64,000 bases of DNA from Methylobacterium tardum. GTDB lineage: Bacteria > Pseudomonadota > Alphaproteobacteria > Rhizobiales > Beijerinckiaceae. A program made the translations under genes and the position numbers. The notes beneath the pieces are model-generated. The model was given only the letters and a program-made list of their open reading frames with translations. It searched no databases and had not been told where the DNA came from. The DNA lies in NCBI RefSeq assembly GCF_023546765.1, contig NZ_CP097484.1, forward strand, positions 3,876,001 through 3,940,000, given 5' to 3'. This document shows, one piece after another, positions 51,628 through 63,405 of the stretch. Each line of letters opens with the position of its first letter. The stretch's first letter is position 1.

Positions 51628-51651
51628 CCGGCGCGCGGCTGCGCGCGCCGG
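51628..51651. terminator. Bidirectional hairpin between rpoH and the convergent gene
   Basis: CCGGCGCGC/GCGCGCCGG forms a perfect 9-bp stem with a six-base loop, ten bases after the rpoH stop and 18 before the stop of the reverse gene. There is no strong T-run. Confidence 0.6.
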
Positions 51652-51668
51652 CAGATGCTACCGGTGAT

Positions 51669-53093
51669 TCACTGCCAGGATTCGAAGGCGCTCTGCATCA
51701 CCTGCGCGCCGGCCGATCCCTTCTCGAACGTCAGGACCGCGCGCTTGCCGGAGGTGTAGCGCAGAGCCAGATCGAACCAGTTGCGGTGAAGCAGCAGATC
51801 GGTGTTGCGCTCGATGTCGTTCGGCAGCGACGACAGGCCGATCAGGAACAAGTTGTCACGGACACGCACCGGCAGACCCGAGACCGGCGATCCGCGGGCA
51901 TTCTGCTCGTCCTTGGCCTGCAGGAGGCCGACATCCTGCACGGTGCGGGCCGGCCCATTCCCGGACTGGCTGAAGGACAGGCTGACCGTGTGCGAGGCCG
52001 GCAAGGTCGTGTCGAGATTGCGCTGGATCGTCATCACCAGGGTCAGACCCGCATCGGGGATCGTGACCGTGGCCACCACCGCATTCTGAAGCGGCTGCCC
52101 CTGCTCTCCGTTGACCGTATCGAGCCGCCACGTCACCCGGCCGGGTGTTGATGTCGGCTGCGCGTTCTCGGCTCCGGACGCTTCCTCGATCAGCTCGGCG
52201 CGCTGCGCCACCGCGACGGTCGCCTCGGCCGGAGCCGTGGTCGGGCGCGGCGTCGCGCTGCCCTCCGGGCGGGCAGCGATCTTCGGCGCTGGCGCCGCGT
52301 CGCCGCCGACGCGATCGCCGAACTTGGTCTCGCCCTCGGGCTGCTGCGTATCCGCCGTCTCGGCGCCGTTCGGCCGGAGTGTCTGCGGACGGTCGCGCAG
52401 GAGGAACGCCGCCACGGCGATGAGCCCGATCACCACCGCCAGCACGGAGCCGATGAAGACATTGCGCAGCACCCGGGAACGCCCGGCGCGCGGCGGCACC
52501 ACCTCGATGCGCGGACGCTGACGCCCGCTTCCGCCATCGCCTGCGGTGGACAGGTCGGGTTCCTCCGCGCCCGTCGGGATCGCTGAAGCCGGCGGCTCCG
52601 GCGGCTCCGGCGTCTCGGGCGCGGCGGGTTGGACGGAGCCGGGGCGCGGCGGCGCGATCGGGATCGGAGCTTCGCGGGGCTGCTCGGGCTCCGTCTTGGG
52701 CTCAGGGGCGAGAGCCGGCGCCGCGAAGGCGACCGGCGCGGCCGGCGGCAGAACGGGCTCCGGCGTGATCGCCGGTGGCGGCGGCGACGGCTCCGGGATG
52801 TCGGACTCCCGGTCAGCCGGCTCCGCGATGGCCGGCAGAGCCTGTCCCGAGACCTGCGCGGCGTCGTTGGCCGGAGCCGGCAGACCACCGTGGTCGATCT
52901 CGAGCCGCTCGATCGCGGCATCGAGGGCCCGGCGCTCCAGGTCGATGTCGCTCTCGGACAAGGGCGGATCGAGCGAGCGGAGCTGACTGATCAGGGCGTT
53001 GCGCGCGCGGTCGTAGACCGCCTTGCGCAAGGCGGGTGTTCGATCCGGCAGCGCGTCGAGGGCGCGCGCCAGAAGCGGATAGTAATCGGCCAT
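51669..53093 (-). CDS. Proline-rich single-span membrane protein, 474 residues
   Basis: The N-terminal ~70 residues are a helical cytoplasmic domain (MADYYPLLARALDALPDRTP, AVYDRARNALISQLRSLDPP). A long Pro/Ala/Glu-rich linker (~90-205) and one membrane span (NVFIGSVLAVVIGLIAVAAF) follow. The C-terminal domain of ~200 residues has beta-sandwich character (VATVTIPDAGLTLVMTIQRN, HTVSLSFSQSGNGP). This layout recurs in hypothetical proteins of methylobacteria and bradyrhizobia. The function is unknown; envelope sensing or anchoring is possible. Confidence 0.75.
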   Translation of the reverse strand: MADYYPLLARALDALPDRTPALRKAVYDRARNALISQLRSLDPPLSESDIDLERRALDAAIERLEIDHGGLPAPANDAAQVSGQALPAIAEPADRESDIPEPSPPPPAITPEPVLPPAAPVAFAAPALAPEPKTEPEQPREAPIPIAPPRPGSVQPAAPETPEPPEPPASAIPTGAEEPDLSTAGDGGSGRQRPRIEVVPPRAGRSRVLRNVFIGSVLAVVIGLIAVAAFLLRDRPQTLRPNGAETADTQQPEGETKFGDRVGGDAAPAPKIAARPEGSATPRPTTAPAEATVAVAQRAELIEEASGAENAQPTSTPGRVTWRLDTVNGEQGQPLQNAVVATVTIPDAGLTLVMTIQRNLDTTLPASHTVSLSFSQSGNGPARTVQDVGLLQAKDEQNARGSPVSGLPVRVRDNLFLIGLSSLPNDIERNTDLLLHRNWFDLALRYTSGKRAVLTFEKGSAGAQVMQSAFESWQ

Positions 53094-53375
53094 GGTGCCC
53101 TGGTCCGCCCCCTTCGGCCACCGTCCGGCAGCACCGGTCGAGGGCCGGGGACCGAGGGCCGCTCCCGCCCGTCAGGGTCGGTCACGGCCCGTCGGCCGGT
53201 TATGTCGTGATCCGCCGCGCGAAACCGCGTCCGCGCCTCGGTTACCGAGATGGTGGCAGGGCGGCCATCAGGATGGCCGCCCGCCCGCGCGCCCGTTCTA
53301 GATCAAGCGGGCACGGGCTGGATACAGTCGGGGTGTTCAAAAACTTGCGTCGTCAACGGGATAGCGCGCGATGCG

Positions 53376-54667
<1,292 letters not shown>

Positions 54668-54810
54668 GCCTGCCTGCTTACCCGCGACGGAAACCGGGAC
54701 GCCGCCGCCCGCGGGTGCGGGCGCCGTACGTCGTGAGCCGTTTCCGCGATCCGGGCAGCGAAATCAAGCAACTCGCCGCATGGCAGCCGGTATAGCTGCC
54801 GTGCGGATGC

Positions 54811-55143
54811 CTACTTCGCCTCGGTCCCCGGTGCGCGGCCGGGCAGTTCATTGGGCTTGATCACCGGCATCGAGCCGGACTGGTCGGGCTTGACCACGGT
54901 TCCGGTCGTCCCCGCCTCCGGCGGCTTGATGACGCCGTCGTTCTGCTGAAGCTTGTCGCTGAGCGACTGGTCCTTGGGCGGCGCATTCGCGCTCGGACGG
55001 ACGCGATCTGGCGGCGTCTGCGTCCCGGACGGGACGGCCGGATCCGAATCGCGCCCTTTCAGCGGCGCATCGGGGTTCTGGGCATAGGCAGGCAGCGCGA
55101 TCAGGGTCGCCGCCATCGCTGCGAGCAGGAACGTCTTCGGCAC
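54811..55143 (-). CDS. Small periplasmic hypothetical protein, 110 residues
   Basis: MPKTFLLAAMAATLIALPAY has a signal peptide cleaved near AYAQ. The mature part is hydrophilic and Pro/Asp-rich (KDQSLSDKLQQNDGVIKPPE, TGTVVKPDQSGSMPVIKPNE), probably disordered. The SDKLQQNDGVIKPP element recurs in small rhizobial periplasmic proteins (impression). The function is unknown. Confidence 0.65.
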   Translation of the reverse strand: MPKTFLLAAMAATLIALPAYAQNPDAPLKGRDSDPAVPSGTQTPPDRVRPSANAPPKDQSLSDKLQQNDGVIKPPEAGTTGTVVKPDQSGSMPVIKPNELPGRAPGTEAK

Positions 55144-55277
55144 GATCGGCCTCCCCTCTCAGGACACGAATTCGGGGAGGAACAGCCGGGGGCGGCATCC
55201 GTTCCTGCCCCCGCCGAAGCGGATCGCCTCGCGGCCCGGATCCCGACCGGCGCCGTCCCGAGAGTGGCCGCTCGGGC

Positions 55278-56135
55278 TCAGCCCTGGCGCGCCGTCTCGA
55301 TGTACAGCTCGCGCAGGCGCCGGGTCAGCGGGCCGGGCCGGCCCTCGCCGATCCGTTTCCCGTCGATCTCGGCGACCGGCATCACGAAAGCCGAGGCGCT
55401 GGTGTAGAACGCCTCCTGAGCCTCGTAGGCCTCGGCGACCGGGATCAGGCGCTCCTCGATCCGCAGATCGGCCTCCTGGGCGAGCCGCAGCACCGAGGCC
55501 CGGGTGATGCCGGGCAGCAGGGCCGTGGACAGCGGCCGGGTCACGAGAACCCGCTCGCGGCTGACGATGAAAGCCGTGGAGGACGAGCCCTCCGTCACCG
55601 CCCCGTCCTCGACCATCCAGGCCTCGGCGACGCCGGCCTCGGCCGCCTGCTGCTTGGCGAGCACCTGCGCCAGAAGGGCCACGGACTTGATGTCCCGGCG
55701 CTTCCAGCGCAGGTCCTCGACGGTGATCACCCGGGCGCCGCTCTCGGCGAGCGGGTTGGCCAGCACGGTCTTGGCTTGCGTGAACATCATCACGGTCGGC
55801 GCGACATCGCCTTTCGGGAAGGCGAAGTCGCGCTCGGCGACGCCGCGCGTCACCTGCATGTAGACCAGCCCCTCGGTGACGCCGTTGCGGGCGACCAGCT
55901 CAGTCTGCAGGCGCTCCCAGCCCGCGGCGGCGTGCGGGTTGCGGATGCCGATCTCACCCAGGGAGCGATCGAGGCGCGCGAGATGCGCGGCGTTGTCGAC
56001 GAGCTTGCCGTCGATGATCGCGGAGACCTCGTAGATCCCGTCCGCGAACAGGAAGCCGCGGTCCATGATCGGCACACGGGCCTCCTCGAAGGGGAGGAAT
56101 GCGCCGTTGAGGTAGACGATGCGGGGTGAGGTCAC
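55278..56135 (-). CDS. dat: D-amino-acid transaminase (class IV PLP aminotransferase)
   Basis: The 285-residue protein starts at GTG 56135 with AGGAAGG upstream (RIVYLNGAFLPFEEARVPIM). DRGFLFADGIYEVSAI is the class IV N-terminal signature, RRDIKSVALLAQVLAKQQA carries the PLP-binding Lys, and VEDGAVTEGSSSTAFIV the Glu that contacts the pyridine nitrogen. It fits the Dat size and sequence and not IlvE (which is usually longer). It interconverts D-Ala and D-Glu, supplying cell-wall precursors. It lies between purB and a periplasmic protein gene. Confidence 0.85.
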   Translation of the reverse strand: MTSPRIVYLNGAFLPFEEARVPIMDRGFLFADGIYEVSAIIDGKLVDNAAHLARLDRSLGEIGIRNPHAAAGWERLQTELVARNGVTEGLVYMQVTRGVAERDFAFPKGDVAPTVMMFTQAKTVLANPLAESGARVITVEDLRWKRRDIKSVALLAQVLAKQQAAEAGVAEAWMVEDGAVTEGSSSTAFIVSRERVLVTRPLSTALLPGITRASVLRLAQEADLRIEERLIPVAEAYEAQEAFYTSASAFVMPVAEIDGKRIGEGRPGPLTRRLRELYIETARQG

Positions 56136-56185
56136 GGATTGCCTTCCTGTGTTCGTCGCGGGCCCAAGCAGGAATCGTGCGGCGC

Positions 56186-57493
56186 TCAGGCCGCGCCGAA
56201 CACCCGCGCAAAAATCGTGTCCACGTGCTTGAAGTGGTAGCCGAGATCGAAGCACTCCTCGATCTGCTCCGGCGAGAGCGCGGCGGTGACCTCGGGATCG
56301 GCCTTGAGGAGCGCCAGGAAGTCGCCCTCCCCGCGCCAGACCGGCATCGCGTTGCGCTGGACCAGGCGGTAGGCATCCTCGCGCGACACGCCGGCCTGCG
56401 TGAGCGCCAGCAGGACCCGCTGCGAGTGGACGAGGCCGCCGAGCCGGTCGAGGTTCTTCTGCATGTTGGCCGGGTAGATCAGCAGCTTCTCGACCACGCC
56501 GGTCATGCGGGCGAGCGCGAAGTCCAAGGTCACGGTCGCGTCGGGGCCGATCATCCGCTCGACCGACGAGTGCGAGATGTCGCGCTCGTGCCAGAGCGCC
56601 ACGTTCTCGAGGGCGGGTGTGACGTAGCCGCGGACCATTCGGGCGAGGCCGGTGATGTTCTCGGTCAGCACCGGGTTGCGCTTGTGCGGCATGGCCGAGG
56701 ATCCCTTCTGACCCTCGGAAAAGAACTCCTCGGCCTCCAGCACCTCGGTGCGCTGCAGGTGGCGGATCTCGATGGCCAGGCGCTCCAGCGACGAGGCGAC
56801 GACGCCCAGCGTGGCGAAGAACATCGCGTGCCGGTCGCGCGGAATGACCTGGGTGGAGACCGGTTCGGCGGTCAGGCCCATCTTCTCGGCGACGTACTGC
56901 TCAACGCGCGGATCGATGTTGGCGAAGGTGCCGACCGCTCCGGAGATCGCGCAGGTGGCGACTTCCTCGCGGGCCGCCACGAGCCGGCTCCGGTTGCGCT
57001 CGAACTCGGCATAGGCCTGGACAAGCTTGAGCCCGAAGGTCACCGGCTCGGCATGGATGCCGTGCGAGCGCCCGATGGTCGGCGTGAGCTTGTGCTCGAC
57101 GGCCCGCGCCTTCAGGGCGGACAGCAGCGCGTCCACGTCGGCGATGAGGATGTCGGCCGCGCGCACGAGCTGCACGTTGAGGCAGGTGTCGAGCACGTCC
57201 GAGGAGGTCATGCCCTGGTGGACGAAGCGCGCCTCGGGACCGACGATCTCGGCGAGATGCGTGAGGAACGCGATCACGTCGTGCTTCGTCACCGCCTCGA
57301 TCGCGTCGATCCGGGCCACGTCGAAGACGGCGTCCCTGCCCTTCGCCCAGACGGTCTCGGCGGCCTCCTTCGGCACCACGCCGATCTCGGCTAGCGCCGT
57401 CGTGGCGTGGGCCTCGATCTCGAACCAGATCCGGAACCGGCTCTCGGGCGACCAGATCGCGGTCATCGCGGGGCGGCTATAGCGGGGGATCAT
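56186..57493 (-). CDS. purB: Adenylosuccinate lyase
   Basis: The 435-residue fumarase/aspartase-superfamily enzyme carries the signature GSSAMPHKRNPVLTENI, TSSDVLDTCLNVQLVRAADI and GRSHGIHAEPVTFGLKL with the catalytic His. It performs the SAICAR and adenylosuccinate cleavages of purine synthesis. It starts MIPRYSRPAMTAIWSPESRF and is complete. Together with purA nearby it makes a purine-related neighbourhood, though the genes are not one operon. Confidence 0.96.
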   Translation of the reverse strand: MIPRYSRPAMTAIWSPESRFRIWFEIEAHATTALAEIGVVPKEAAETVWAKGRDAVFDVARIDAIEAVTKHDVIAFLTHLAEIVGPEARFVHQGMTSSDVLDTCLNVQLVRAADILIADVDALLSALKARAVEHKLTPTIGRSHGIHAEPVTFGLKLVQAYAEFERNRSRLVAAREEVATCAISGAVGTFANIDPRVEQYVAEKMGLTAEPVSTQVIPRDRHAMFFATLGVVASSLERLAIEIRHLQRTEVLEAEEFFSEGQKGSSAMPHKRNPVLTENITGLARMVRGYVTPALENVALWHERDISHSSVERMIGPDATVTLDFALARMTGVVEKLLIYPANMQKNLDRLGGLVHSQRVLLALTQAGVSREDAYRLVQRNAMPVWRGEGDFLALLKADPEVTAALSPEQIEECFDLGYHFKHVDTIFARVFGAA

Positions 57494-57600
57494 GGAGGCC
57501 TCGGCACGGTCCGGATTGCGTGCGAGGCCGGTAGCATGCGGCGGGCCGGCCGCTCAATGCATACGGATCATGCCCGTGGGACACGGGTTGTGGAGCGACC

Positions 57601-58347
57601 TCACTCGGTCCGCACCCAGCCCTGTCCCATCAGCCGCTCCTGGGGCCGGAAGCGGGACTTGTAGTCCATCTTGCGCGAGCCCTCGACCCAGTAGCCGAGA
57701 TACAGATACGGCAGGCCGAGTTGGCGGGCCCGACGGATGTGGTCGAGGATCATGAAAGTCCCCGGCGAGCGCCCGGCCTCCGTGGGATCGTAGAACGAGT
57801 AGACCATCGACAGCCCGTCGGCGAGGACATCCGTCAGGCAGAACGCCAGCGGCGGGCCCGAGCCGCGCCCGGTGATCGCCGTGTCCGGTCCGTGCCGTCG
57901 GTATGACACCAAGTGCGTGTCGACGTGGCTGTCCTCGACCATCATGGCGTAGTCGAGGACGGTCATGTCGACCATGCCGCCATCGCCGTGGCGCGCGTCG
58001 AGGTAGCGGCGGAACAGGGCATACTGCTCCGAGGCCGGCCGGTTCGGCTCCGGGGTGCCGACCCAATCGGTGTTGCGGGCGAGGATGCGTCGCTGGCTGG
58101 CGCTCGGCACGAACTCGTCCACGACGACGCGCACGGAGACGCAGGCGCGGCAGGTCTCACAGGCCGGGCGATAGGCGATAGTCTGCGAGCGGCGAAACCC
58201 GCCCTGGGTCAGGATCTCGTTGAGGTCGCGGGCTCGGCGCCCGACCAAGTGGGTGAACACCTTCCGCTCCTCCTGGCCCGGCAGGTAGGGGCACGGCGAA
58301 GGCGCGGTGAGATAAAATTGCGGCGTATCGCGGGGATGGCTGGTCAC
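57601..58347 (-). CDS. bpt: Aspartate/glutamate leucyltransferase (Bpt)
   Basis: The 248-residue protein (GTG start at 58347, [20 protein letters not shown]) has the N-terminal ATE domain with Cys-rich [15 protein letters not shown] and [19 protein letters not shown]. The C-terminal domain contains [20 protein letters not shown] and [20 protein letters not shown]. It is an N-end-rule aminoacyl-tRNA-protein transferase adding Leu to N-terminal Asp/Glu for ClpS/ClpAP degradation. Length and motifs fit the bacterial Bpt class. Confidence 0.93.
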   Translation of the reverse strand: MTSHPRDTPQFYLTAPSPCPYLPGQEERKVFTHLVGRRARDLNEILTQGGFRRSQTIAYRPACETCRACVSVRVVVDEFVPSASQRRILARNTDWVGTPEPNRPASEQYALFRRYLDARHGDGGMVDMTVLDYAMMVEDSHVDTHLVSYRRHGPDTAITGRGSGPPLAFCLTDVLADGLSMVYSFYDPTEAGRSPGTFMILDHIRRARQLGLPYLYLGYWVEGSRKMDYKSRFRPQERLMGQGWVRTE

Positions 58348-58472
58348 GCTTCTTCTGGACCCTGCGCCGGATGCATCCTCTCGGCGCCGGCATACCAGTG
58401 TACAGGTGGCGTGGCCGGGCTCAATGCCTCCGGCCACCCGGCCCGCGGGTTTTTCGTCGCGTCAGAACGTCC

Positions 58473-58961
58473 TCAGCGCGCGTGGACGACCGCGAGGCCG
58501 AGCAGCAGATCGTGGCCGAGCCGTCGGTCGGACCGCATCAACCCGAAGGCGATGTCGACGCACCAGAGCAGGAAGGTCGAGATCGCCACGTAGAAGAGCA
58601 GCGCGTGGACGGCCGCCGTGATGATGTCGACCCGCGCTCCGCTCTCGGGCGCGATCGTCCGCAGACCCATCAGCCGCTGGCCGATCGTGCTCTGCTTCGC
58701 GCCGCCCACCGTGATCGCGCTGTAGATGATCCCGCTCGCCGGCAGGACGGCGAAGAGCGTCCATCCCAGGCCGAAGGTCACGACACCGACGACGGTGATC
58801 AGCAGCGTCAGCAGGACCGTGAACCCGAAGATGAACAGGATATCGAGAAGATACGCCACCGTCCGGCCGCCGAGGCTGGCCCGCACGAAGGGAACCGGCA
58901 GCGAGGTCGCGTAGCCGGGTGCATCGAAACGCTGCGCGTAGCCGGGTTGAGGGTTCTGCAT
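58473..58961 (-). CDS. RDD family membrane protein
   Basis: The 162-residue protein starts at ATG 58961 (MQNPQPGYAQRFDAPGYATS); an upstream start adds unlikely sequence. RTVAYLLDILFIFGFTVLLT holds the R-x3-LLD of the RDD family, GGAKQSTIGQRLMGLRT the second motif, and the C-terminal span ends with SDRRLGHDLLLGL. Three membrane helices are present. RDD proteins are poorly characterised; some are ion transporters. Confidence 0.85.
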   Translation of the reverse strand: MQNPQPGYAQRFDAPGYATSLPVPFVRASLGGRTVAYLLDILFIFGFTVLLTLLITVVGVVTFGLGWTLFAVLPASGIIYSAITVGGAKQSTIGQRLMGLRTIAPESGARVDIITAAVHALLFYVAISTFLLWCVDIAFGLMRSDRRLGHDLLLGLAVVHAR

Positions 58962-59041
58962 GGTGTCGCGTCCTGCAAGCGAGGCTGCAGCCGGAGAGGT
59001 GGGTGCGCCCCGCGGAAGCCGCAAGGGCACCGGATTCTGCG

Positions 59042-60474
<1,433 letters not shown>

Positions 60475-60675
60475 CTACGGTTCGCGCGGGCAATGCCGCG
60501 GACGGCCGGCGCACCGGCGCCGAAGGCGTGGGACTAGCATAGGGGGCGGACAGGGCGAAACCCGACCGTTGACGCAGCGCGACGGAACCGCTTCAACCCG
60601 GCGCATCCCTCACCGATCGACCAGGATCCTGTCCCCGAACATGAACCGGCTCTCCGCACCCGCGAGCGCGTCCTA

Positions 60676-61134
60676 GTGCCCGGCTACCTTCCGATCCGGC
60701 GCAAGGCGCCCCGGCCCGGCGAGATCCCGACCGACCGGATCGAGCGCGCTCAGGGGCCGACGCCCGGCACGTGGGACACGGTGCTCATCTGGTTCATGCG
60801 CATCACGGCGCTCGCATGGCTTCTGAAAAGCATCCTGGCCTGGGCAACGATCCTCGACGTGCTTCCCGGCGCGCGGCCGTTCGAGGTCGAGCCCTTCGGC
60901 CGGCAGGCGGCGATCGTCTATTTCGCGGTGGTCGACGCCGCGGCGGCGATCGGGCTGTGGCTCACCAGCGCCTGGGGCGGCGTGATCTGGCTGCTCGCCG
61001 TGACGTCGGCCATGACGCTGGCGGTTCTGACACCGCAACTTCTACCGCTACCGGTCCCCCTGCTCGTATTCGGGGCCAGCGTGGTGACGTTGTACTTCCT
61101 GCTCTCCTGGCTCGCCGCCCAGGAAGCACGGTGA
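60676..61134 (+). CDS. DUF6163-like membrane protein, 152 residues
   Basis: This starts at GTG 60676 (PGYLPIRRKAPRPGEIP). There are four hydrophobic helices (VLIWFMRITALAWLLKSILA, QAAIVYFAVVDAAAAIGLWL, GVIWLLAVTSAMTLAVLTPQ, LLVFGASVVTLYFLLSWLAA). This resembles DUF6163, a small membrane family that I recall often adjoins LdtR regulators, and an LdtR-like gene follows. The role is unknown. Confidence 0.75.
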   Translation: MPGYLPIRRKAPRPGEIPTDRIERAQGPTPGTWDTVLIWFMRITALAWLLKSILAWATILDVLPGARPFEVEPFGRQAAIVYFAVVDAAAAIGLWLTSAWGGVIWLLAVTSAMTLAVLTPQLLPLPVPLLVFGASVVTLYFLLSWLAAQEAR

Positions 61135-61294
61135 ACGAAATGTTCTGATCTTCGCTTCAGTTTGTCTTTACCTCGAAGAGTAAATCGCGAATTCATCCTG
61201 TCGCTTAAATCGCCTTTCATTCCCGAGCCCTAGCTTCACCAACATCAGCCGCCCCGCATTGTACGGAGTGGCAGCATCAGATGGCGAGGCAGAG

Positions 61295-61807
61295 ATGAAG
61301 ACCCAGAGCGCCCGAGTCGCGAAGATCGAGGCCCCGGAAGAGGCGTCGTCCGCGAAAGGCTCCTACCTGGAGGCACTCCACCTCGTGGAGCGGCTTCACC
61401 GCCGGTTGCTCGACGTGATCAAGGACGAGTTCGAGCGCCGCGGCCGCGAGGACGTCAACAGCGTCCAGGCGCTGCTCCTCTACAACATCGGCGACAAGGA
61501 GCTGACCGCGAGCGAGCTGCGGACCAAGGGCTACTATCTGGGTTCCAACGTCTCCTACAACGTCAAGAAGCTCGCCGAGGCCGGCTACCTGCACCACGCC
61601 CGCTCGAAGACCGATCGCCGCTCGGTCCGGATCAGCCTGACCGACAAGGGTCGTCAGGTGCACGAGATCATCCAGGGGCTCTACGACAAGCATGCCCGCA
61701 CGATCGCGCCGATCGGCGGCATCTCGGACGACGATTTCGGCCGGCTGAACCAGGCGCTGGGCCGCCTCGAGCGCTTCTGGACCGACCAGATCCGCTACCG
61801 CCTCTGA
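61295..61807 (+). CDS. MarR-family transcriptional regulator (LdtR-like)
   Basis: The 170-residue protein begins MKTQSARVAKIEAPEEASSA. The dimerisation helix is SYLEALHLVERLHRRLLDVI; the winged HTH is LTASELRTKGYYLGSNVSYN then VKKLAEAGYLHHARSKTDRR, with wing VRISLTDKGRQVHEIIQGLY. The GYYLGSNVSYN stretch is characteristic of LdtR, which controls an L,D-transpeptidase and osmotic tolerance in rhizobia and Liberibacter. ATG 61295 is favoured over one at 61259. Confidence 0.88.
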   Translation: MKTQSARVAKIEAPEEASSAKGSYLEALHLVERLHRRLLDVIKDEFERRGREDVNSVQALLLYNIGDKELTASELRTKGYYLGSNVSYNVKKLAEAGYLHHARSKTDRRSVRISLTDKGRQVHEIIQGLYDKHARTIAPIGGISDDDFGRLNQALGRLERFWTDQIRYRL

Positions 61808-61814
61808 CGGACCG

Positions 61815-62477
61815 TCAGAGGTTGAGGAGCCCGAGGATCCCTGCGATCACCGCGTAGGCGAACCCGGCATTGATGGCGACCCCGAACAGGCCGATTACGA
61901 GGCCGCCCATGACCACGACCCCGTCGCGCTCGACGAGGCCGAGACCAACGAGGCAGACGGCGAGACCCAGCGGGATCTGTCCCACGATGGGCGCGGCCAC
62001 GATCAGCGCCAGCGCCAGGGCCAGCAGGACGATCCCCATGCCGCGCATGCCGAGCGCGGTCTCGAAGACGCTCACGCGCGGCCGTGACCAGCGCTCCAGC
62101 CGCCGCAGGATCGGCACCGCCCGGGTGACCGCGCGCCGCACGTCGGCGAGGGCGATGGAGCGGCCGAGCAGCATGCGCGGCAGCCAGGGCGCCGACATGC
62201 CGGCCGCGATCTGAATCGCCACGAGCAGCAGAAGCAGGCCACAGATCAGCGGGATCGGCGGCGGCATCGGCAGGCAGTTCGGCAAGCCGAGCAGCACGAC
62301 CAGCAGCGCGAAGGCGCGATCCCGCAGGACCGCAACGATGTCGCCCACGGTGAGGCGCTCGCCCTCCTGGCTTGCCAGCACCGTGAGAACGTCCGACGTG
62401 CGTGCACCGGAGGTCAAGGATCCGCCAACCTTCGCTTTCCAGCCGGGGGCTCTAGCCGAGAACCTTTGGCACGCCAA
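61815..62477 (-). CDS. ExoD-family membrane protein
   Basis: The 220-residue protein has an N-terminal segment (TSDVLTVLASQEGERLTVGD, IVAVLRDRAFALLVVLLGLP), then NCLPMPPPIPLICGLLLLLV, the Pro-rich motif typical of ExoD, and further spans (GIVLLALALALIVAAPIVGQ, IPLGLAVCLVGLGLVERDG). ExoD proteins were linked to exopolysaccharide synthesis in Sinorhizobium. It is convergent with the ldtR-like gene, eight bases between stops. The start at 62477 is uncertain. Confidence 0.85.
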   Translation of the reverse strand: MACQRFSARAPGWKAKVGGSLTSGARTSDVLTVLASQEGERLTVGDIVAVLRDRAFALLVVLLGLPNCLPMPPPIPLICGLLLLLVAIQIAAGMSAPWLPRMLLGRSIALADVRRAVTRAVPILRRLERWSRPRVSVFETALGMRGMGIVLLALALALIVAAPIVGQIPLGLAVCLVGLGLVERDGVVVMGGLVIGLFGVAINAGFAYAVIAGILGLLNL

Positions 62478-62719
62478 GCACGGCAGATTCGCGACAGCGC
62501 GCCGGCCCTTGCCGGGCAGCGGCGACCCACCTCAGGATGCCGATAGACGCCTAGGTAAATCTCAAGTAATTTCAAGCATCGCGCCCGACCTCTCCAACGT
62601 TTGCCTCAGATCCTGTGCAGACGCGCGATGTTTGCAGGGGATCTCCCAAAATAAGACCTGCAGATGGTCCCGGCATCGTCTTAGCTTTCTGGCTCGAAGT
62701 CCGGGGGCAGAATCGTGCG

Positions 62720-63376
62720 ATGCCGCGCAATTCGGCGATAGGACGTAAATTTCCCGGCATCGCCGTCATAGTTGCTCTGGGTTTTGCGATGCATCCACGC
62801 GCGACTTCCGCTGGGGAGATCGACACCCTCCTGTTCGGCAGCCTCGATGCGAGCGCGGCGACCTTCCTGACCCTCGGGGCAAAGGCGGCGTGGGGCGCGC
62901 GCGATCAGGACGGTTTCGTCGCGCTCGCAAGTCTCGGCGGCGGACATCGCGACGAGCGCGGATCCACCGCGGCACGTCAGCGCTATACGGCGAGCGCCGC
63001 CTTGGTCGTCGGCTACCAGTGGTTCTTCGATTGGGGCGTCGTTGCTGCCTACGCCGGTCCTGAGGGCGTTCGGGAGATGGTGCTCGACGGTCGCGGCCTG
63101 TCCGCGCTGGAACCGCATCTCGGTCTTCGCCTGCAGGGCGAGATCTGGGCACGGCCGACGACGGCCACGCTCGTGCAGGCGAGTGCGGTGGCGGGCTCGG
63201 CACATGACAGCGTCTGGGCGCGCCTCGCCTGGGGTTGCCGCCTCTGGGACACGTATCTTGGCCCGGAGGTGGCCGCCTACGCAGACGGCACGGGCTATCG
63301 CAAATGGAATCTCGGCCTACACGGCACGGATTTCGCCCTGGGCCGCTACAGCTTCCGGGTGTCGGCGGGCCTGTAA
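62720..63376 (+). CDS. bcsS: Cellulose-synthesis-associated BcsS-like outer-membrane protein
   Basis: The 218-residue protein has a signal peptide (MPRNSAIGRKFPGIAVIVAL, ending near SAGE). Repeated amphipathic beta strands with Gly/aromatic ends follow (TLLFGSLDASAATFLTLGAK, SAALVVGYQWFFDWGVVAAY, LGLRLQGEIWARPTTATLVQ, and a final FALGRYSFRVSAGL). This matches BcsS, the 'cellulose biosynthesis protein' of rhizobia, predicted to be a small beta barrel. No bcsA/B gene is near. An upstream ATG at 62615 lacks support. Confidence 0.75.
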   Translation: MPRNSAIGRKFPGIAVIVALGFAMHPRATSAGEIDTLLFGSLDASAATFLTLGAKAAWGARDQDGFVALASLGGGHRDERGSTAARQRYTASAALVVGYQWFFDWGVVAAYAGPEGVREMVLDGRGLSALEPHLGLRLQGEIWARPTTATLVQASAVAGSAHDSVWARLAWGCRLWDTYLGPEVAAYADGTGYRKWNLGLHGTDFALGRYSFRVSAGL

Positions 63377-63405
63377 TCCGAGACCGGCCGGCGCGGACCC
63401 GGTCC

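Noticed and set aside
56126..57394. 422-residue forward frame antisense to purB
   Set aside because: Purely a complement of the purB codons; no start signal.
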